Shown: positions 32,793 through 36,514 of the stretch, piece by piece
Layout: every line of letters begins with the position of its first letter
Numbering within the stretch: the stretch's first letter is position 1
Assembly: GCA_947453715.1 (NCBI GenBank)
Contig: CANGHX010000008.1
Coordinates: 1 to 36,514 of the forward strand
Reading direction: 5' to 3'
Length of the DNA stretch: 36,514 nucleotides
Origin: Flavobacteriales bacterium
GTDB taxonomy: Bacteria > Bacteroidota > Bacteroidia > Flavobacteriales_D > Crocinitomicaceae
Position numbers and translations under genes: made by a program
The notes under the pieces: generated by a model
Databases searched by the model: none
Seen by the model: the letters and a program-made list of their open reading frames with translations, nothing else
Told to the model about the DNA's origin: nothing

Positions 32793-33767
32793 TTATTTTC
32801 TTCCTAACATTATTCCCAAAACTAATTCGTGTCCTCCAGTACTATATTGGTTAAATCTTGACACTGAATAATCGTAAGAATAGCCAAATTTAAGTTTTTT
32901 ATTAATATTAAGACCAATCATTCCAACAATTGCATCCGTATTTCTATAAGAAAATCCTGCCCACAACCATTCTTTGTACTCAATTTGAACCGTGCCTTCT
33001 ATCGAAATCGGCGCTGGATTCATGTATTTTACAATAAATGCTGGTGTAATAGTAATATTGTCATTTGCTCTTAACTTTATACCTCCTGTTGCATTAAAAT
33101 ACATTTGAGGATCAAAATTTGCAGAAGCTGAACCAAAACTAACCATATTTTTTGTTAATTGATCAGCAGCAATTCCAAAGAAAAATTTATTTGAATAAAC
33201 ATATAATCCTGCTCCAATATCTAAAATATTTTTACGAGAATTGTTACTTGTGTAATCTACATACGTTTTATCATTTGTTGGATCTAAAACAACCGCTCTA
33301 CTTTGGATAAAAGCATTATTTGATAAACCAACCTTTGCACCAAATGACAAATTAACCGTTTTTGACAATGGTAAATGAACAGCATAAGTACCAGCAAATT
33401 GCATTTTACGAAAAGCACCATATTGATCTGCCAATACTTGACCTCCAACTGCATGTTTGAATTTCCCTGTTCCAACTTCTGGATTTTTCACTGGTCCACT
33501 ACCCGTTCTAATTCCCGGGTCATAACGAACTTTAGGATTTCTGCCGATCGGCGATGCAATCGATAAATAAGAGGTCATCGGGGCATTATCAAAACCTGTC
33601 CATTGAGATCTTCCCGACAATGTTACATCTGTAAAATCATAAACTCCTGCTGCAGCTGGATTTGCCATGAATTGGTTTCTCAAATATTGACTATATTGAG
33701 GGATTTGTTGTCCAAACGAATTTGAAAACAAACCTAAAAATCCAACTAATATTATTCTCTTTTTCAT
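32793..33767 (-). CDS. PorP/SprF family T9SS outer-membrane protein
   Basis: 324-residue outer-membrane beta-barrel of the PorP/SprF family, with a signal peptide (MKKRIILVGFLGLFSNSFGQ) and the family start QQIPQYSQYLRNQFMANPAAAG. Later family patterns: SGRSQWTGFDNAP, GAGLYVYSNKFFFGIAADQL, KLKFGYSYDYSVSRFNQYSTGGHELVLGI. SprF-like proteins are needed for secretion or surface attachment of cognate type B CTD adhesins. It lies 17 bases after the adhesin stop, exactly the expected gene order, so it is most likely the partner of that adhesin. Confidence 0.93.
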   Translation of the reverse strand: MKKRIILVGFLGLFSNSFGQQIPQYSQYLRNQFMANPAAAGVYDFTDVTLSGRSQWTGFDNAPMTSYLSIASPIGRNPKVRYDPGIRTGSGPVKNPEVGTGKFKHAVGGQVLADQYGAFRKMQFAGTYAVHLPLSKTVNLSFGAKVGLSNNAFIQSRAVVLDPTNDKTYVDYTSNNSRKNILDIGAGLYVYSNKFFFGIAADQLTKNMVSFGSASANFDPQMYFNATGGIKLRANDNITITPAFIVKYMNPAPISIEGTVQIEYKEWLWAGFSYRNTDAIVGMIGLNINKKLKFGYSYDYSVSRFNQYSTGGHELVLGIMLGRK

Positions 33768-33784
33768 TACTCTTTTACTAATTA

Positions 33785-36514
33785 TTATTTTTTAATAATT
33801 GTTACAGTTCCTTTTTTAGTCTCTGTTTTTCCATCATTGTATTCAATGACATAAAAATAACTTGCAACAGGTAATTCACTTCCATCTATTTTTCCATCCC
33901 AAGGATAAGTTTCATATTTTCCTTCTTTGGATTCAAATACAATATTACCCCATCTGTTATATATTTTAACTTTATTTAAAGGATAATTTACATCTAAATA
34001 TTTTAATTCCCAACTATCATTTACTTTATCTTCATCAGGAGTAAAAGCTGATGGGATTTCAATTTCACAACTATGAATTGTTATCGTAACTGTACTTGAT
34101 AAACTTTCACAAGTCGGAGAAGCTGTTGTATTCGTTTCAGTTACATAGTAAGTTGCAGTTGAAGAACTTGGCATAAACGTCAAGCCTGTACCTATTAAAT
34201 TTGATAAAGAATTATCAGAATACCAAGATATTAATCCTCCATTATGAGCACTTGCATTCATGTTAACTAATGTTTCAGATAAACAGTAAGTTGTATCAGT
34301 ACTCAACGTTGGTGCAACTGGTGTAATATTTACAATAATTGGTAAAATCAGTGTATCTGGACAAGTACCATTCGTAATATACCTAACTGGATACGTATTA
34401 CCTCCAACTTCATTCGTAATAACGCCAGTTGTTGGATTAATTAGAGCCCCATCTGATACAGCAGGATTAAAATCAAAAGATCCTCCAGGTGTTGCGATTG
34501 CTAATGGTCCATTTGCTGAGCCTTCACAGAATGAATTGAAAATAAATGTCGGATTTTGCGTACTTGAAATCACTACTGAAAAACTTTGTTCACTATGACA
34601 ATTTGAAACTGAATCATAAATGTATATCAAAGGAACTGAATTTAACAATAAATCACCTGGAAAATATTGAGCACTTGTCCCATTTGAACCTAAATAATAT
34701 GCTTCATTTCCCGATAAATTTGTCCCTGTAATTGGTGGTAATTTTAAAGAATCACACTCACTCGTAAAATCAGGAATATCATTTACAGCAGGTGTAACAT
34801 TTATCACAACATTAAAGCTGTTTTCAGTATGACATGAAGGAATAGTACCTGTTGTTGCATAAACAAATATCGTTTGATTTGAATGTAAAACTGTTCCTAC
34901 TGCAATTGGACCTGAGCCATTAGTTGCTGTAAAATAATTACCAACCGATAAGGCAGGCAAAGTGTAAGCATCACAAGCCTGCACATCTATTGGAGAATCA
35001 GCAATAGGTGTAGTATTTATTGTAATGTTAAAACTATTCTCAGAAACACAATTAGGAACCGTTCCTGAAGCCGCATATACATAAACAGATTGTGTAGAAG
35101 TAATTGTCTCCCCAGCAAACAAAGCTGTGCCTGTTCCACCTGTTAGTGAAAAATAATTCCCATTAGTTAAAACTGGTAAAGTATATGTATCACATGCCGT
35201 AACATTAGAAGGTGAATCAGCTAATGGAGTAATATTAATAGTTACATGAACAGGTTTTATATCTGAACACGTTCCATTATCTGCTTTGATATAATATGTA
35301 TTTGATGTCGAAATTGCAGTTGGATTAACTAATGAGCTTAGTGCACCAGCATCATTCCAATAGGTTAGAGAAACTACACCCGTACTCCCTACTGTTACAG
35401 AAGAAGCAGTGATATCAACTGTTGAAGGTGAACAAACCGCAGTAGGATCAGTTATTGTTAAAACTGGTGCGCCAGGATTGACAAGGGTTACAGTTGTAGA
35501 TGGAGAACTTATACATCCTGAAACAACATTTGTAATCGTAAATGTATATATACCTGAAGATAAACTACTCAAAGTATAATCACCAATTCCATCTGTAGTA
35601 AATGCAGAAGAGCTAACTGCTGGAGAAGTATAATTTATCGTGTAATTTGTTGAATTTCCTAAATTGTGTAAACTTAAAGTTCCATTGGTACCATTACATG
35701 TTGTAGGCGAAACAAAAGTTGAAGTGTAAGTTGGTTTTGGGTTTACAGTAACAACAAAGTTTACTGGTGTGCCAACACATGATGTTGCCGCTGGCCCTGT
35801 TGGTGTGATTACATATGTCACAGTTCCTAAAGTACTTGTTGAATTCGTCAATGCTTCAGAAATATTTCCTGTTCCACTTACACTAAAACCTGTAACTGTT
35901 CCTGATGTTAAAGATGCTGTCCAAGCAAATGTTGTACCTGCAACTCCTGATGTTGGAGTAAATGTTGCACTTGAACCTGAACAAATTGCTTGTGTTAATG
36001 ATGCATTTGTTACCGTTGGAATTGGATTTACCGTTACTACAAAGTTAACTGGTGTTCCTAAACAACTAGTCGTTGCTGGACCTGTTGGTGTAATAACATA
36101 TGTTACTGTTCCTGCTAAATTTGTTGAATTAGTTAACACATTTGAAATATTTCCTGTTCCACTTGTACTAAAGCCTGATACTGTTCCTGAAGTCAATGAT
36201 GCTGTCCAAGCAAATGTTGTACCTGCTACTCCTGATGTTGGTGTAAATGTTGCACTTGACCCTGTACAAATTGCTTGTGTTAATGTAGCATTCGTTACCG
36301 TTGGAATTGGATTTACTGTAACTACAAAGTTTACTGGTGTTCCAACACATGAAGTTGCGGCTGGTCCAGTTGGTGTGATTACATATGTTACTGTTCCAGA
36401 AGTAGCAGTTGAATTCGTTAAGACATTTGAAATATTTCCTGTCCCACTTGCACTAAAGCCTGTTACAGTTCCTGATGTTAATGATGCCGTCCATGCAAAT
36501 GTTGTACTCGCTAC
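33785..36514 (-). CDS. Repeat-rich T9SS type B CTD surface adhesin (5' truncated by window)
   Basis: The C-terminal 909 residues are visible. The minus-strand frame is open to the window edge, so the start lies outside; an in-frame TTG at 36196 is an internal leucine. Order from the N-side: at least two and a half copies of a 95-residue PKD-like repeat (GTTFAWTASLTSGTVTGFSV ... VTYVITPTGP ... PVNFVVTVNPIPTVTNA); a SprB-like segment (CNGTNGTLSLHNLGNSTNYT); an Ig-like segment; three copies of a ~72-residue repeat (ADSPIDVQACDAYTLPALSV); and the gliding-motility-associated type B CTD in the last 90 residues (IPSAFTPDEDKVNDSW, LNKVKIYNRWGNIVFESKEG, YPWDGK, VASYFYVIEY). Such SprB-like adhesins are moved or displayed on the surface for gliding or attachment. 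It is followed by its SprF and OmpA partners. Confidence 0.92.
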   Translation of the reverse strand, partial: VASTTFAWTASLTSGTVTGFSASGTGNISNVLTNSTATSGTVTYVITPTGPAATSCVGTPVNFVVTVNPIPTVTNATLTQAICTGSSATFTPTSGVAGTTFAWTASLTSGTVSGFSTSGTGNISNVLTNSTNLAGTVTYVITPTGPATTSCLGTPVNFVVTVNPIPTVTNASLTQAICSGSSATFTPTSGVAGTTFAWTASLTSGTVTGFSVSGTGNISEALTNSTSTLGTVTYVITPTGPAATSCVGTPVNFVVTVNPKPTYTSTFVSPTTCNGTNGTLSLHNLGNSTNYTINYTSPAVSSSAFTTDGIGDYTLSSLSSGIYTFTITNVVSGCISSPSTTVTLVNPGAPVLTITDPTAVCSPSTVDITASSVTVGSTGVVSLTYWNDAGALSSLVNPTAISTSNTYYIKADNGTCSDIKPVHVTINITPLADSPSNVTACDTYTLPVLTNGNYFSLTGGTGTALFAGETITSTQSVYVYAASGTVPNCVSENSFNITINTTPIADSPIDVQACDAYTLPALSVGNYFTATNGSGPIAVGTVLHSNQTIFVYATTGTIPSCHTENSFNVVINVTPAVNDIPDFTSECDSLKLPPITGTNLSGNEAYYLGSNGTSAQYFPGDLLLNSVPLIYIYDSVSNCHSEQSFSVVISSTQNPTFIFNSFCEGSANGPLAIATPGGSFDFNPAVSDGALINPTTGVITNEVGGNTYPVRYITNGTCPDTLILPIIVNITPVAPTLSTDTTYCLSETLVNMNASAHNGGLISWYSDNSLSNLIGTGLTFMPSSSTATYYVTETNTTASPTCESLSSTVTITIHSCEIEIPSAFTPDEDKVNDSWELKYLDVNYPLNKVKIYNRWGNIVFESKEGKYETYPWDGKIDGSELPVASYFYVIEYNDGKTETKKGTVTIIKK
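35745..36514 (-). repeat. Tandem 285-bp (95-residue) PKD-like repeats in the adhesin
   Basis: The same phrase (GCAAATGTTGTAC) recurs at 35925, 36210 and 36495, exactly 285 bases apart both times. The unit therefore has 95 codons with no length drift. The array runs off the window end, so the copy number is unknown. Nucleotide similarity between copies is high enough for recombination or assembly collapse. Confidence 0.9.

Noticed and set aside
34546-34731. 61-residue plus-strand frame inside the adhesin
   Set aside because: Antisense shadow of a clear coding repeat; no promoter or family support.
36194-36196. TTG as start of the adhesin
   Set aside because: The frame continues without a stop to the window end and the upstream residues are further copies of the 95-residue repeat.
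35745-36514. CRISPR-like array
   Set aside because: The 285-base repeats are coding and in frame; there are no short repeats with unique spacers.

Overview
This is an AT-rich chromosomal segment from a Bacteroidota bacterium, most likely of the order Flavobacteriales. The evidence is: a GldM gliding/type IX secretion (T9SS) subunit; two large surface proteins with T9SS C-terminal sorting domains (type A and type B); a PorP/SprF protein; an HU-CCDC81/SPOR protein; an IPExxxVDY-family protein beside pyruvate kinase; and promoters of the Bacteroidota form TTG-N17-19-TAnnTTTG. A Crocinitomicaceae/Fluviicola-like source is plausible, but sequence inspection alone does not prove it.

Layout. 1-2.6 kb: the 3' part of gldM, then gap (GAPDH). 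2.6-6.3 kb, minus strand: an HU-like/SPOR membrane protein, an MBL-fold hydrolase and ribD. 6.4-11.3 kb, plus strand: an MFS transporter and a 1164-residue secreted protein with an FN3-like domain, beta-helix-like repeats and a type A sorting domain. 11.3-13.4 kb: a peroxide-defence cluster of typical 2-Cys peroxiredoxin, a small ABM-fold protein and a divergent OxyR that keeps both redox cysteines. 13.4-17.6 kb, minus strand: a compact operon of porin, Tat-exported Rieske lipoprotein, imelysin lipoprotein and di-heme cytochrome lipoprotein. Its promoter carries a Fur-like 19-bp perfect palindrome exactly between the -33 and -7 elements, with a second copy upstream. 17.6-19.8 kb: a 54-residue membrane protein and a GT39-like membrane glycosyltransferase. 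20.1-22.0 kb: IPExxxVDY protein and pyruvate kinase. 22.0-30.2 kb, minus strand: two uncharacterised small genes, a DUF3108 protein, an M42 peptidase, a TPR protein with a lipoprotein, serS, rpmA, rplU and ppa. 30.3-30.9 kb: acireductone dioxygenase. 30.9 kb to the end, minus strand: an OmpA/LysM protein, a PorP/SprF protein and the C-terminal 909 residues of a repeat-rich type B T9SS adhesin whose start lies beyond the window.

How the parts fit. Much of the window is cell-envelope biology: secretion machinery (gldM), its cargo (two CTD proteins) and the cargo's outer-membrane anchor (SprF with OmpA/LysM). The most interesting locus is the porin-Rieske-imelysin-di-heme operon. Operator geometry, export signals and gene content all point to a metal-responsive (probably iron) envelope redox/uptake system. 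The remaining genes are housekeeping: glycolysis, translation, riboflavin synthesis and pyrophosphate removal. No intergenic stretch exceeds 300 bases. I see no tRNA, rRNA, CRISPR array or insertion sequence.
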